Below are positions 35,019 to 50,000 of a stretch of 64,000 nt of DNA, one piece after another. The stretch's first letter is position 1; every line of letters begins with the position of its first letter. The stretch comes from Flavobacterium bizetiae (GTDB taxonomy: Bacteria > Bacteroidota > Bacteroidia > Flavobacteriales > Flavobacteriaceae): positions 39,546 through 103,545 of the forward strand of contig NZ_CADCSU010000023.1 in NCBI RefSeq assembly GCF_902804475.1. Reading direction: 5' to 3'. The translations under genes were made by a program, and so were the position numbers. The notes beneath the pieces are model-generated. The model saw only the letters and a list, made by a program, of their open reading frames with translations, was not told the origin of the DNA and did no database searches.

Positions 35019-38000
35019 TTATCTGTATAAAGTGAAATGTCCTACAAACTCTCTGTCATCCTTCGCATCATTCAATTTAAGAACATACCAGTAATCTCCT
35101 GAAGGTAAATCTGCACCGTTGTATCTACCATCCCATTTTTGACCGTAGTGGTACTTAGCAATTACACGACCGTATCTGTCGAAGATTGAGAACTCAAGGT
35201 TGTTGTAAATATTAGTACAACCAGGACCCCATGTTGTGTTTGTAGCACCACCAGGAGTAAAGTAATTATCAAGACAAATGTCTGTGTAAATTCCAGGAAG
35301 AGTTATTGTCGCAGTACATCCGTTTCTATCTCTTACAATTACAATATAATCTGCAGTTTTGTAGATTTTGTATTTGTTTGAAGATGTAAATGGCTCTCCG
35401 TTGAAACTGTACTCATATCCAGGCGCTCCACCAGCAGCAGTAACCGAAAGGATATTCATTTCTTCCTTACCAGGAGTTTTTATAAGTGTTAACGGATCGT
35501 ATGCTTTGATATCGAAACTTGCCGTTGGTACTTTACATCCGTTAGTATGTCTTGCTACAATGTAGTGTTTTCCAGGAGCAACATTTGTAAAGATGTTACT
35601 TGGTTGGAAAGGTCCCACATCACTATCAAGTGCATAATCTACCTGAGAAAGATCAGTATTACTCTTATCAACTGTAACGGTTACCATATTAGATTGTGAA
35701 TTGTTTACACAATCGTAATTGATATCGAAAGTTGGGTTAAGGATTACTGGTTCCGGCATTCTGATTTCTACTTTACTTGTACATCCATTACTATCTTTAA
35801 TGTAAACATTATGTGTACCACCAACTTGATTTAAATAGTCTTTAGTAAGGCCAGTTACTGGTAAGTATGGTCCTTTTTCATTATCAAGACTTTCAAAGTA
35901 TGGAGCTGTTCCACCTTTTATTTGAATAAAGAATGCACCGTCTTTATCGTCCTTACAAATCTCAGGGATCATTGAATTAGGAATTTCAGAAGCTATTAAA
36001 ACAGTTGGTTCTTTTATCTCAATGTCTTTATATATCACGTTACAACCTAATATATCCTGAACAATTACAGTGTAGAATCCTGCCTCTAAAAATTGGAAAT
36101 CTCCACTTTCAACAAACTGATCTAAGTATGGTGAAATAGCATATTTGATAACACCTGTACCACCAGAAGCAGTAATTTTGATTGCACCATTCTTTTCACC
36201 AAAACATTTAACAGGTACTACATCATAACTTGACGTAAGCGGATTAACCGGCTCTGTTACTGTTGTAGCAGTTGAATTCTGCGTACAATCACCACTTACT
36301 ACATGTACTGTATATGGGCCATCAGCTGCATTAAGAGCGGCAAAAATACCATCCGCTTGCGCTGGTCTTATTTCTACACCGGCACCATTCAATAATGAAT
36401 ATTGATAGTTACCTAAACCTCCTGTTGCTTTTGCAACAATCATTGCTATAAATTCTCCTGTACAATTAACTGTTGCATTTCTTAAATCTAATTCTATTGC
36501 TAATGGCACAACTGGCTCAATTTTCACATCATTAGAGATAACGCTCACACAACCTAAATTATCTTTTACAAAATAACGGTGTGTTCCTACAGCTACAGAG
36601 AAAGTAGTGGAATTATTGAAAGGTACACTATATGTAGTTCCATCTTCACTATATGTATAAGGACCTGTACCACCTGTTGCAGTTAATGTAAGTGTAGCAT
36701 CAGTAAGACAAGTAATATTGTCTTTTAATGATAATTCTGCTTCAACTTTTGCAGGATTTACAAGTGTAATTGTTGTAGGCATGATGGTTTCACAACTAAA
36801 ACTATCACTTACGCTTACGGTATATGTTCCTGCGCTTAATCCTGTAAAGACATTAAGTTCTTGTGGTCCTAATACCTCAATCTCACCGTTTTCCATTGTA
36901 TAAGATAAACTATAAACATAGTTAGCACCTTCACCTCCTTGTGGATTAGTAACTGTAATTACACCACTATTATCTCCGTAGCAAGTTAATACTGTACTTG
37001 TTGCAGCGGCATTGAATGTTATTGCATCTGGAATAACTAAGTGTACAACCTCTGAAACAATACAACCTTTACTATCTCTTGCATTAACAGTATAATCTCC
37101 AGGAGTTAATTTTTGGAAATAACCAAACTCTGAATAATCATAACTTACCGGACCAACCAATTCGTATTGATAAGTACCTTCCCATCCGCCTTCAGCAAAT
37201 ACATTAATCGTACCGTCATCGCTATTTGCAGATGCACAAGTAATACGTGTATGTGTTACTGTACTCTTTAATGGAGTTGATGGCTGACCAATATCAAAAG
37301 TTGTACGAACATCACATCCAGGGCTATTTTCTAATGTAGCTACAACTTCGTATCTACCGGCCATTAAGCCTGTTAATTGAAGTGGTCCCGCATTCGTTGT
37401 TTTTCCTGTAATAGGAAGAGGCATTGGACCTGTAATTGTATATCTAAACGCACCAGCTTCATCAGCAGGATAAGGGCGATTATCTACAAGAGTTAACTCA
37501 ACATTTCCTGTTGATTCACCATAACAAATATCTGCTCTTATTGCATTAACCTGGAATCCAAACGTATTTGGATCAAGTACCTGATGATTTTGTGAAATAG
37601 TACAATGAGTTGCAGTATTTAAAACTGTTACTAAATAGTTACCAATTCCTACTGTGAACTTTCCGTCATTATTTACGACTGGCGCAATAGCCGTTCCATT
37701 AACATCTGTACCTGTTAATGTATATTGTAAAGGTGCCGTTAAAGTTCCTTTTGTAGCCACAATTGCCTGAATAGTTTCTGGTGTAACACATGTAATTGGC
37801 GTTACATCAAAAGTAATATCTAATAAAGTAGCAAAAGGCGCAACACTAATAGGTGCTGTAGAAGAACCTAAACAGCCATTACTATCATATACATTCACAA
37901 CATAATTCCCAACTAAGTGATCGGTTTGAGTGTATGTTTTTGAATCACCAATCTGAACTTCAACACCATCTCTCATAAACTGATATGTAACATACTTACC

Positions 38001-41000
38001 AGAACCACCTGTAACATTATCTACTGTAATAATAGCATTGTTATTAGTGTTGGTATTTGGTGTACATTCAAAATCAGTATTACTTGCTGTTACAATAATA
38101 GCATCAGGTTCTGGAACAAAAACATCTACTAATTGCAATTCACAACCTCTTCCTGATTTTACTGTTATAGTATAATTACCAGAACGCAAATTATTAAATT
38201 CCGGAGAAGTTTGATCTACTATAGGTGTAATACCCATACCTGAGATACTATATACGTATTGCGGATTGATATTGGCCGCTGAAAGACTTACAGAAATACC
38301 ACCATCAGCAGTTCCTTTACATGAAGTTTTTCTTGGTGTTGCCACCGCATCTATAATATCTGCTGCTAATGTGATTTCTTCTTTAATTTCTTTATAACAT
38401 CCTGTAACGATATCAGTTACCCTAAATACATAAATTCCTGCACCTAAACCAGCAAACTGATTACTTGGCTGTGGAGCACCACCATTCTTAGTATAAACAT
38501 AACTGCTAGGAGTAGAAACTGTTCCTCCATCTGCGAATAAAGTAATTACACCATCAGAATTTTTACAGATTGGTAATTTAACTTCTGCATATAATGTTAA
38601 TGGTTTTAAAACAGTAACAGATACAGGGGCTGTAACCGGGCATTGGTTTTTATCCCAAACCCATACTTTATAATCTCCAGGAGCATTAACCTCAAGAATA
38701 TTACTGTCTTGATAGATTACACCATCTAAACTATATTGTAGTTTCAATAATCCATCAGCTGTAACTTCAATTTCATACTTGTCAGTAGTAGGACATTGAT
38801 TCAACACTTTTACATTTGTAATGGTTGGCAAAGGATCTAACGAAATGTTCACTTGCTTAGATTGTGGACAGCCGTTAGCATCTTTTACATACACTACCCA
38901 AGTATCAAAATCTGCTGGTCCTACTTTTAAAGTCTTAACTGATTTAGTTGCTACTTCTGAATAATCAGCATCTGTAACTGCCTGCGTTATAGGTAAAATT
39001 GCAAATTTATAATTACGCGTTCCTCCAACAATAGAATTTGGATCTACAGTAATAGTACCGTCTTCATTACAATTTTGATTTTCAACTTTAATATCAATTC
39101 CTGTAATATCTAATAAATCTGGTTGTGTAATAGTAACCGGATTTGAATCAACATCACATGATGGATAATCTGTTTGAGTAACTTTTACAATATAATTTAC
39201 TCCTGCAGCTAATCCTGTAATCGTAAATGGATTGTTTGTTGTTGCATTTATGCCTGTTCCGTTTGCTACGGAAACTCCGCCAAGAAGAACATCATAATTA
39301 TAGTTCTTAGTATAGTTTTCGATGTTAATTGTAATTGCACCATCACTTAATCCGTTACAAGTCACCTGTGAAGATGCTGTAGCAAATACTTTCATGGTAT
39401 TATACAAAGGAACATCATGAACATTAGTAAGTATTGTACACAATGTGTTTACATCTGTAATTTTAAATTGATAACTATGTCCTGCCGGCGCTAAATAATT
39501 AAATGTTGATCCGGTAGTTATTGCCGTTGCCGGTGTGCTATATGCTGCACCATCGATAGAAACCTGATATTCAAAAGCACCAGTTCCGCCAGCAATATCA
39601 ACTTTAATAGTTTCAACTCCTAAATTTGGACAATCTGCAGCAATAAATAATTCAGCTTTAGCAGAATCCAATACCGGGAATGGGTTGATTATAATCTGTA
39701 CATCATCAACACAACCGTTTTTATCCTTAACATAGTAAGTATATGTCTGAGGTGTTTTTGGAGCATCAACCGTAAACTCATTGCTAAGATACCAACCTGT
39801 TCCGTCGCTATAGGTATAATCACTAACTGCGCCTGTACCTGAACCTGTTCCACCATCACCTGTTACGGTAACAATAGTTCTTTTGATTGCATTAGCAGGT
39901 TGTGTACATTCAAATTTAGCTGCTAATGCTTTCGCTTCTACAGGAATTGGAGCTGTTATCTCAATATTAGATTTTGTTAGAGGACAATCTTTCTCTGATT
40001 CTACTGTTACTTCATACATACCCGCAATTAATCCCGTAAATAAACCTGAGCCAGTCTGCACTACAGGAGTTCCTGTTGTAGGCGCGGTTCTGGTTAATGT
40101 ATAGGTATATGGAGTATTTTCTGTAACTCCAGTTAATGTTACTAATATCTGACCATTAGAAGCATCACCTTGAGCCGGTACTTCGATACAATTTGGTGAA
40201 GTTGGTACTGCATCAAAATTAATTGAACTTGGAGGAACCATTTCTACCGCAGGAATATCAAACGAACATCCTTCTGTATCTGTAACTGTAAATTTATAAC
40301 TTCCTGAAGCTGTAACAATGTAATTTGTTGTACCAGGATTATCAAATGTAAACGGACCTGTTGTTGTCGTTAAATCTTTAGTAACAGTATAGCTATAAGC
40401 TGGATAACCTCCTACTGCTTCTAATTTAATTATACCATCAGTTGTACCTGTACAATAAAGCTCTTTCTCTTTTGTTGCCGAAGCAAGTAACTGACTGTTA
40501 ATTTTAACTGACACTGGTGTAACTGCTTTACAACCAAATTGATCTCTTACAGTAACCTTATAATCACCAGGAGCTACATCTGTAAAAGTATTTCCTTGCC
40601 ATGTTTTACCATTATCAATACTATACTGATAGCTTGGTGTGTATGCAGGAGTACCCGGAGTAGTTGCATTAACTACTATAGTTGCACCTTCACCAACACC
40701 CGTACCTGTATAACAATAAACAGATGAAACATCTATTGTTGCTACTGGTTCTATTGGAGTAAATAATTCGAACGTGTCTGTTAATATACAACCTTTTGCA
40801 TCTTGTACTGAGAAATTGTATACACCTACTTTTTTAAGTCCTCCGAAATCACCATCAGTCTGAACAGGTAAAACTGTACCATCTGGTTCTGTCAATGTAA
40901 ACAAATAACTTCCCCATCCTTTATCAGCTGTAATAACAACTTTTCCATCTGTTGTACAACCTAGTGGTGTAACTGTTTTATCAATAACTAAAAGCTCAGC

Positions 41001-44000
41001 TGGGCTTTCAATTTTGAAATCAATAAACTTAGAACAATTCGTTGCGTTATCAAGAACAGTAATTCTATGATCACCAGGAATCAGATTTATTAAATCAATC
41101 TTACCATCTGCAGGCCCTGCTACGGCAGGATCAGTATCAAGTTGATAAGTATAGGTAGCCGTACCAAAACCAGTAACTAAGAAACTAGCCTTTCCGTTAT
41201 CTGCACCGAAACAAGTAATATCTGTTAAAGATTGTTCTTCAATATTAATTTTAATAACGTCTTTAATTTCTTTAGATAACTGTTTAGTACATCCTGTATC
41301 TACATCAGTAACTAAAAATACATAATTACCAGGGGTTAAACCATTAAACACTCCCGTTGCACTAGTAGTTACAATTGGAGATGGTGCTATAGTTGCATAA
41401 GTATATGCTGCTCCCGTTCTTCCAATTACATTTGTGATAGTTGCTGTAATAAATAAAGTACTACATGTAATTGGTCCTGATAGATTAATATCAAAATCAG
41501 ATGGCTTAACCAATTTAGGAATTAACACTGTACCTGTTGCATCTGTACAACCATTAGCATCTCTAACTACATAAGGAATATTTCTATCGGCATCTGCTTC
41601 ATTAACGGTATAAACTTTTTTAGTAGTGCTGAAATCACTTCCGTCAAAACTATATTCATATATCCCTGTACCACCTGTAGCTGATAATTCTACTTTTGCA
41701 GGTTGAGCTGCATTTCCTGCGCCACATGTAAATTGTGTTACATCAGCTTTTGCAATTAACGGATCTGTTGGTTCACCAACAATTTCGCCTGTTTTTACAG
41801 CTTCACATAATTTACTATCTCTAACTGTGATAGTATATGTTCCTGCCGGCAGATTATCAAATCTGTTTGTTAATTGATATGGATACGATGCCGTTGGAGC
41901 ATCTGTTTTATCTAATTTATATTCTACATCAAAATCTGCTGAAGTTACATTTACAATAATAGTTCCTGTAGACTCAGATTTACATTTTACATCGATAATA
42001 TCAACATCAAAAACCGTTGGTATAAGAGGATTTACAGTAACTGTATTTTCGATTATACAATTTCCGTCAGTAATTTCAAAAATATAATTACCCGGAGCAC
42101 TAGCACTTGTATAATCAAATGTAGTACCTGTTATAGGAAATGCTGAACTATATGTTCCACCTGTTCCGAATTTTACTCTATAAGAGTAACCTGTTCCTAA
42201 TCCTCCTGCAACTTCACCATGAATCGTAGCATCTTTAACTGCTTTACAACTAAGTGGTGTTTTTACATTTAAGTCGACAGTAATTTTATCGCTTACAACA
42301 TATCCTACTTTTGCAACGCAATTATTATCATCTTTTACAAAGAATGTATAATTGCCAGGAGCTGTTATTAAGAATGATGGAGTCGTTCTGTAAGCTCCCG
42401 CAACTGCAGTTGCCGGAAGACCGTTTCCGATACTATATGAAATCGAAGAACCAGTAAATACAGTTCCGCTAATTGTTACTGTTTTTGGTAAATCGGCAAA
42501 ACATATTGCTGCCGGTGGAGTTATCTGAGGAGCGTCATCTTCAAGTACAGTAACAAAGGCTGCCTTAATACAACCATTAGCATCTCTTACATATACGATA
42601 TAATCTCCTTTTTCTTTATAGAAAGTACTTAGTTTATGTAATGGGTTACTAAATGTAGCCGAAAAAACTGGATCAGTTAATACTGGATCACTTCCATCTA
42701 TTACACCAACTACGCCATCATCCGGGAAAATTTGGTATAAATAAGGGTTGGATACAGATGCTGTCCCATTATTGGCAACTGCAGTAATAATTCCTGCATT
42801 TGCAACACATGTATTAGCATTATGTGTGCTTGAAGCATCTAGTCCTAAAGCAATTTGAGATTCTGTAATATTGAATGGATCAGAAACCACACTACAACCT
42901 GCATTTGTAGCTGCACCCACTTCTTTAACCAAAACAAAATAATTACCAAAATACAAACCAGTTATTGGCCCAACAGGCAATGTTCCTGTCGCCGGAATAG
43001 TAACTGGTACAGCAGGCCCAACAGGTGCTAATGACTGAGAATCTAATAATTGATAGGTAACTGGTGTAGCAACACCGTAAGGTGTTGATAATTCAAAGCT
43101 AAAAGTACCATCATGATTACCTTTACAAGTAATATTGTGTGCAACTTCTTTATCAATTACAATCTTAGAATTTGTTGGTACCGGAGTTTCCGAAGTCTCA
43201 TAGTAATAACAGCCTGTTTTACTATCATACACTATAAACGTATATAAAACTCCTGGTATTAAACCTGAAATTATTGCGTGTTTACTACCTAATCCATCTT
43301 CTGGGACCCATAATGGAGATAGAGGATCATAAACCATTCCTGGTCCTGTGTAAAGAGCAAAAAAGAATGGTCCAGGACCAATCAATCCAGCTGGATCAGG
43401 TATTGTAATATCTGCAGTTCCTTTTGTTGCCGATGCGCAATTAACAGTACTGTTAATAACAATATCTAAATCTTTTACATCAGAAGCTACCAAAACATTT
43501 TGTACTAATTGCGTACAACCTTTTGCGTCTACAACTCTAATTTGATATAAACCAAAATCAACTACGTTGAATTTTACAGAAGTTGTTCCGTCATTATTTT
43601 CTTCTTTTTCACTATAACCATTTACTCCTGTAACATAGTAGTTGTAAGGTTTTGTTCCTCCAGTACCACCTACAGTATTTATACCATCTGTAATTTTATC
43701 AATGATAATTGATCCTTTAGACATATTTACTCCAGTACCTGTTCCATCATCTACACAAGTAATTGGCACTTCATGGTGCTCAATTAGAATTGGTGTTGGA
43801 CCAACAATATTTTTAGTTACAGAAGCAGAACATCCTTTTGCATCTGTAATTGTAACTGTATAATTACCTGCAGCCAAACCTGAGGTTTGTGACTTATAAT
43901 CATGTCCAGTTGTATTGTTAAATACATTAAAAACGTATGGCTTTTCTCCTTTTGTATTATCGTAGTCAATTGTTATAGAAGCATTTTCTTCTCCAAAACA

Positions 44001-47000
44001 ATTAATTGCCGATGCTGTAAAATCATTAATAACTGGTTGAACCGGAGTAGTTATTTCAATCACAGAAGTTTCTACTTTACAACCTCCTGACGTAACCTCA
44101 AAAATATATTTACCAGCCGTTGGAGTAGTAAATACCGGACCTGAAAAACCTATATAACTTCCGTATCCAGAACCTGTATCTACTTTATACTGATAAGTAT
44201 ATGTACCTGTACCACCATTAGGTGTTATAGTAACCTGAGCACTAGGTGTGAAAGGAGCAACTGCAGTACATGTTAGATCTTTATCTAAAATAGGATTAGC
44301 AGTTAATTGTTTCGTAACGATATAATCAACAATATCAGATATACATCCGTTATCATCTTTTATACTTAATTTATATGTTCCTTCTTTAGTAATATTTTTA
44401 ACAGGGTTTGTGTCATAAACACCATTTATACCGTACAACTTAGTTGTAGATCCTGTATAAACGGTTCCTGTTATAGTAATATCAAATGCTACACCTGTAA
44501 AACATTGTGGTGTTAGTGGATCGATTGTTGGGGATACATTTTCCTTTATAACTAAAGGAACTTGTTTAGGACAGCCTTTACCATCTGTTATATAAACATC
44601 ATACAGTAAACCTTCTCCAACTGGAGCCGGACGAGTATCTTTTTCAAAAAGTCCTGTTGTGTTATAATCACCAGCAACTGGAGTTACACCCTGTTTTACT
44701 ACAGCATAATTCAATGTACCAGTTCCACCACTTGCAATTATCGTAATATTTGTTTTTCGTTTGTCACAAAATACCTTAGTTCCATCTGCTTTAACAATAG
44801 TAATAGCATCCGGATCGCCCAGTATTACATCATCTGTAGCTGTACAACCTGTTGCTGTATTTGTTACTGTAAATGTATAAGTTAAACCACCTTTTAATCC
44901 TGTATAAGTAACAACACCTGCTACATCATTTCCAACAATGTTAGTTGGTGATGCACTACTTACTAAACCAAAAGTATATCCTCCTGCGGTATTTCCTGAA
45001 ATTGTAAATTTAATTACTCCATCGCTTAATCCATTACAAGTTACATTGGTTACAATACTACCAACTGCGTTAATAGGATCAACAGGTTTAACATAATACT
45101 CATCAACAACTGTACAACCGTTGTTATCTGTTATTTTAAAGTGATAATTTCCAGGATATAATCCTAAAAATGTATGATCCTGAGTTGCAATTCCTGTCAC
45201 TACAGGATTTGCAGGAGCAATAGCTGCATCTGTACTTGTTATCTCGAATTTAAATGGTGCTACACCATTTGTTACAGTAACTTTTAAATCTGTCGTTTTT
45301 TCTGATGACTTACAGCTAATAATAGGATCTTGTGAAAAAGACAAAGCTGTAGGCGATTTTAAACCTTTAATTTCAACATCTATAGGAGTTGATAAAGAAC
45401 AGTTATTCGCATCAAATACTTGTACGGTTACAGTACCTGAGTCAGTTGTAGTATAAACATTTGATACTACCGGAGGCATAACTCCATTATAGCTGTATCT
45501 GTATGGATTAATACCTGGAAATGGTGTTCCGCCTGTTACAGTAACTGTAATTTTAGCTGGTTTTGCATTATTTGAGGCATCGCACAATAATTCAGTAGTA
45601 ACCTTAGCATCTACCGTTAAACCAATAGATGGTTCGTTAATATCAACTGTTTTAGCATCTGATTTACATTTTTTAGCATCTATAACATAAATGCTATATT
45701 TTCCTGCCTTTAAATTCTTAAATATATTAGTTGTTTGTGTTACTTCTACGGTAGCCGGAACAGTATTTAAAACATATGTGTAAGTTCCTAGAGCAGGTGT
45801 AGCATTAACTGTTATCGTTCCTGTATTATCTCCTTTACATTTTACATCAACTTTGTCTGTTGTAAAATCTGGTTTTACTGTCGCATCTACTTTTTGAGAA
45901 ACTATTACAGTACAACCTTTGCTATCTGTAATCTCAAAATAATATGTTCCCTCTAAAACTGAATGACTAAATTTAGTTTGACCAGAAGAAACATTAGTAT
46001 ATGCCTCTGATGAAAAAACACCTGTAGTATTTACTCTATATTTATAATCTGGATATCCGTTAAAAATTGAAACTTCAATTTTTGCTTCAGGACTAGTAGG
46101 ATCACAAGTTAAATCTGCTTCTATTCTTGGAGTTGCTGACAAAGGCTGAGCAATTGTTTGTTTTGCTAAAACATCTGTACAACCAGTAACAATATCTCTA
46201 ACTGTAATGGTATAATCACCAGGTGTTAACCCCTTAAAAGTTCCTGAAGGCTGATAACTACCGCTGTTAAGTTTGTATTCGTAATTAGGGTTTGGATTTG
46301 GTGCCGAAGTTGGTTCTGCAATTAAAGTTGCACCTAAACCTCCTGCACAATAAATAGTGTTTACACTAATTTGAGCTGATGGTTTAACGAAATCATTAAT
46401 TACAAAAGTTTGACCTGCAACTATACAACCTCTCAAATCGCTTACAGAAACACTATAAGTACCAGGCGCCAGATTAATAAATTTGTTATTATTAACCTGA
46501 ACTTTTGCTGCACCTGCCGGTAATGGTAATGTACGAGTTATGGTGTATGTATATGTACCCCAACCATCTACAGCATTTATAGTAGCCGTACCCTGATCTT
46601 TACAAGTAACATGAGTAAGATCCGGAGCATTTAAAGCCAGAGCAGCTGTTGGCCCCTGAACTTTTACAATTTCTGTAATCGGGCAATTTGTTGTAGAGTT
46701 TGTTACTACAATTTTATGATCACCTGCTGCTAACCCCGTAATTACAATATCAAATGGGCTGCCTGTTGATGTTTTAGTTTCTAAAGGTAGTGCGTCAACT
46801 TGATAAGTATAACCAGTACCAGCATCAATTCCGGTAATTGTAAACGTTGCTGTACCATCTGTACTTCCTGTAAAACAAGATACAGGAGTAGACTTACTAC
46901 CTACTGTAAAGCTTTTAGGTAATGGTATAAAATGTTTGTCCTGAACTTTACAATTATTTGCATCTCTTACTTCAAAAGTATACTCTACATCAGCAGCAAG

Positions 47001-50000
47001 ATTTGTAAATGTATTATTTGTACTAAATGTTCCTGCAGTTGGTGAAACCATTCTGTACTCTAAACCAGTAGTTAAAATAGTACCTGCAGCATTTTTTACA
47101 TCTGTAATAGTTATTGTTGAACGATTTGTTGGGCATGTAACTGGCGAATGATCAATTTTCATTGAAGCCGGTTTGTTCAAGGCAGTAATCGTACCTACTG
47201 TTATAGTTTTTGAACAAGAATTAGCATCTGAAATAACAACTTTGTATTCGCCTGCAATACTTAAATTACTAAAAGTTAAACCATCTTGTGGTCCTGCAAC
47301 CACTACATTATCTAATAATAATGTGTATTTATATTGAGGTGTTCCTCCCTTAACTTCTGAAACGGTAATTGTAGCCGCATGATCACAAGTATATGCTGTG
47401 CTTATCTCTGCTTTTCCTGAAATATCTTCAGGCTGATAAATTTTGAATGAATATGATTTAGTACACTCATTGGCATCTTTAACAATAAAAGTGTAGTCAA
47501 TTCCTGCAACAGAACCTTCTAAACCGTCGTAATGTGTTTTATTACTGAAACCTCCTGTACCATTAAATTCAAAAGTATAAGGAGCTACTCCTGTTAATCC
47601 TTTTAAATCAACATAACCATTTTTAGTTCCAAAACAAGTTGCATTATTAGGCTTAGCTTCTGCAGTAACTTGTATTTTATCACTAATTTTTTGTAATATT
47701 TTTATCGGGCATTTATTAAAATCAACAATCTCAAAAGTATAAGTATCTGAAATTGTAGTAGTAAACTCAAATGTTGATGTTGTAGTAGTTCCTTCATCTA
47801 CTTTGGTTCCTAAACTATTTTTAACGATATAATTAAACGGAGCTGCACCCCCTTCAATTGTAACTAAAATAGTAGCCGCAGCAGCTGCACCAGCTTTACA
47901 GCTTAATGCTGCTTTGATAGATGGTTTTGCACCAAATACCGGACTAATAGTCTGACTTACCGCATCGGCAGAACAACCATTTGCATCTACAATAATAAAA
48001 TCATAAATTCCTTCTTTAGAAACCGGATATGTAAAAGTTGGACCATCAAAAAGATCACTCAAGTCACTGTAATTACCTCCGTTGAATCTTACTTTGTATT
48101 GAAATTTTCCTTTACCACCTATAATTTTAACCACAATTGACGCTCCTGTAGTAGCATTAAAACATAAATTTGAACTTGCATCAATTTCTGCTTTTATTGC
48201 AACCGGGCCATTTACTTTTAAATTTGTGATTTGACTTGCAGGACAATTTTTTCCATCTACTCCTGAAACTGTATAATTACCCGGAAGAACATCTCTTACT
48301 TTATACTCCCCATCTACCGGATCAACAACAAAAGGTTGTTTTGTTCCATCTGCCGTATTGGTTAATGTAATCGCATAAGTTGGTCCTGTACCTCCTTCTA
48401 TTTTAGCTGTAACGATAGCTTTTGTGCTACAAGTTGCATCAGTTGCGCTAACATTTAATTTAAATAAATCAGGTGATTTAATTATAGTTGGAATTGTATA
48501 GCTACAATCTGTTGCTGTTTTATTATATCTAATTCTGATGTCATAAGTTTTAGCAACGATATCAGGAAAAGTAGCATTTGGAAATTTAACTTCAGCAACT
48601 TTTGATGTATACCATTTAACTCCTCCATCTATAGAATATTCATATCCATTTGTAGTATCAAAGTTTTCTGCTTTTATTGTAAAAGATCCATCTTTGCTTC
48701 CAAAACATGAAACAGGAGTTATTCCTTCAACCGTTCCTATAAACTTAGGTGGTGCATTGATAGTAAAATCCCATTTAAATTGTGCTCCACAAACTCTTGG
48801 AACCTGATACACTTTAATGTCGTCTATTGCAACGTCATTTCCATTATCATCTCTAACATTAGAACGAACAATAAATCGTAACGAAGTATGTGCTCCAGGG
48901 TCAAGAGTGATGGCTGTTTTTGGAAACTTTTGCCAGTCAAGATCATTATTTGATCTGGTAATAGGTCCTGTCGCAAACCATGATATTTCGGTACCGCTAT
49001 CATCTACAAGTGCTATCCTTAAATTAGCATCTGCTTTACCAGCTCCCGGCATCATTAAATTCATCGCATAAAACTCAAAATTAATAGGCTGATTTGGGAT
49101 CACATCATTAATTTGTTTTTCATACAATATCGTCGTTACTGGTATTTTATCTCCAATATTAACTGCTAGGAATCTACCCTTAGGATCTTTTCCGGCGCTA
49201 GTATTATCTCTTGGATATCTCCAATTCCAGCCAGAAGTTGCTGTTTGATTAATATAACTCGTTACAGAATAATCACCATCGTTTATCGCCGGACTACCAT
49301 TACACCAGGTTGCACTTTGACTATTATCCTGTATTTGTCTTTCAAAACAATAATAAAAGGTATTAATACCAGGTGAAGTAGTATTCTCGCCACTTCCAAA
49401 AGTTTCTGTTAATAAATTACTGGATGTAGTAGCTGACTTCACATTATAATCAACTGTAATAAAGTGCTGACCTTGTGGAATATTTAAGAACACGTTAGGC
49501 TGCGCCGTATTAGGATTAGGATAACCATCAATGTAATATTGAAAAGTATATCTTGGATCTCCAGCACCACCGTTGATAATAACGGATTGATTAGCTGTAC
49601 CATCACAATTAAAAACCAAAGGACCACGTTTAATATCAGGAGCAGTTGGTTTAGCATCCATATAAATATTTCCCATATCGTAAGTACACAGTGATTTATC
49701 TCTGATAACTACTGTATATGGACCTCCTTCAGGCAAATATCCTTCATTTGTTTTCTGCCAACCGTCGTCCTTATTAAACCAATATTCATAAGGAGCAGTT
49801 CCTCCCTGAGGGTTTGTAATTCTTACAATTCCTTTTACTCCATCAGGAGCACAACCGGCTAATGCAGCAACTCCCGCAGAAGCAGTTAAGCCTGTTGTTG
49901 TACCAATATTAACTATAGTAAATGCATCTGTACAATAAGTTTTCGTACTACTACTAGCTTTATATCTAACACCTATATTATATTCACCTGCAACTAAATT

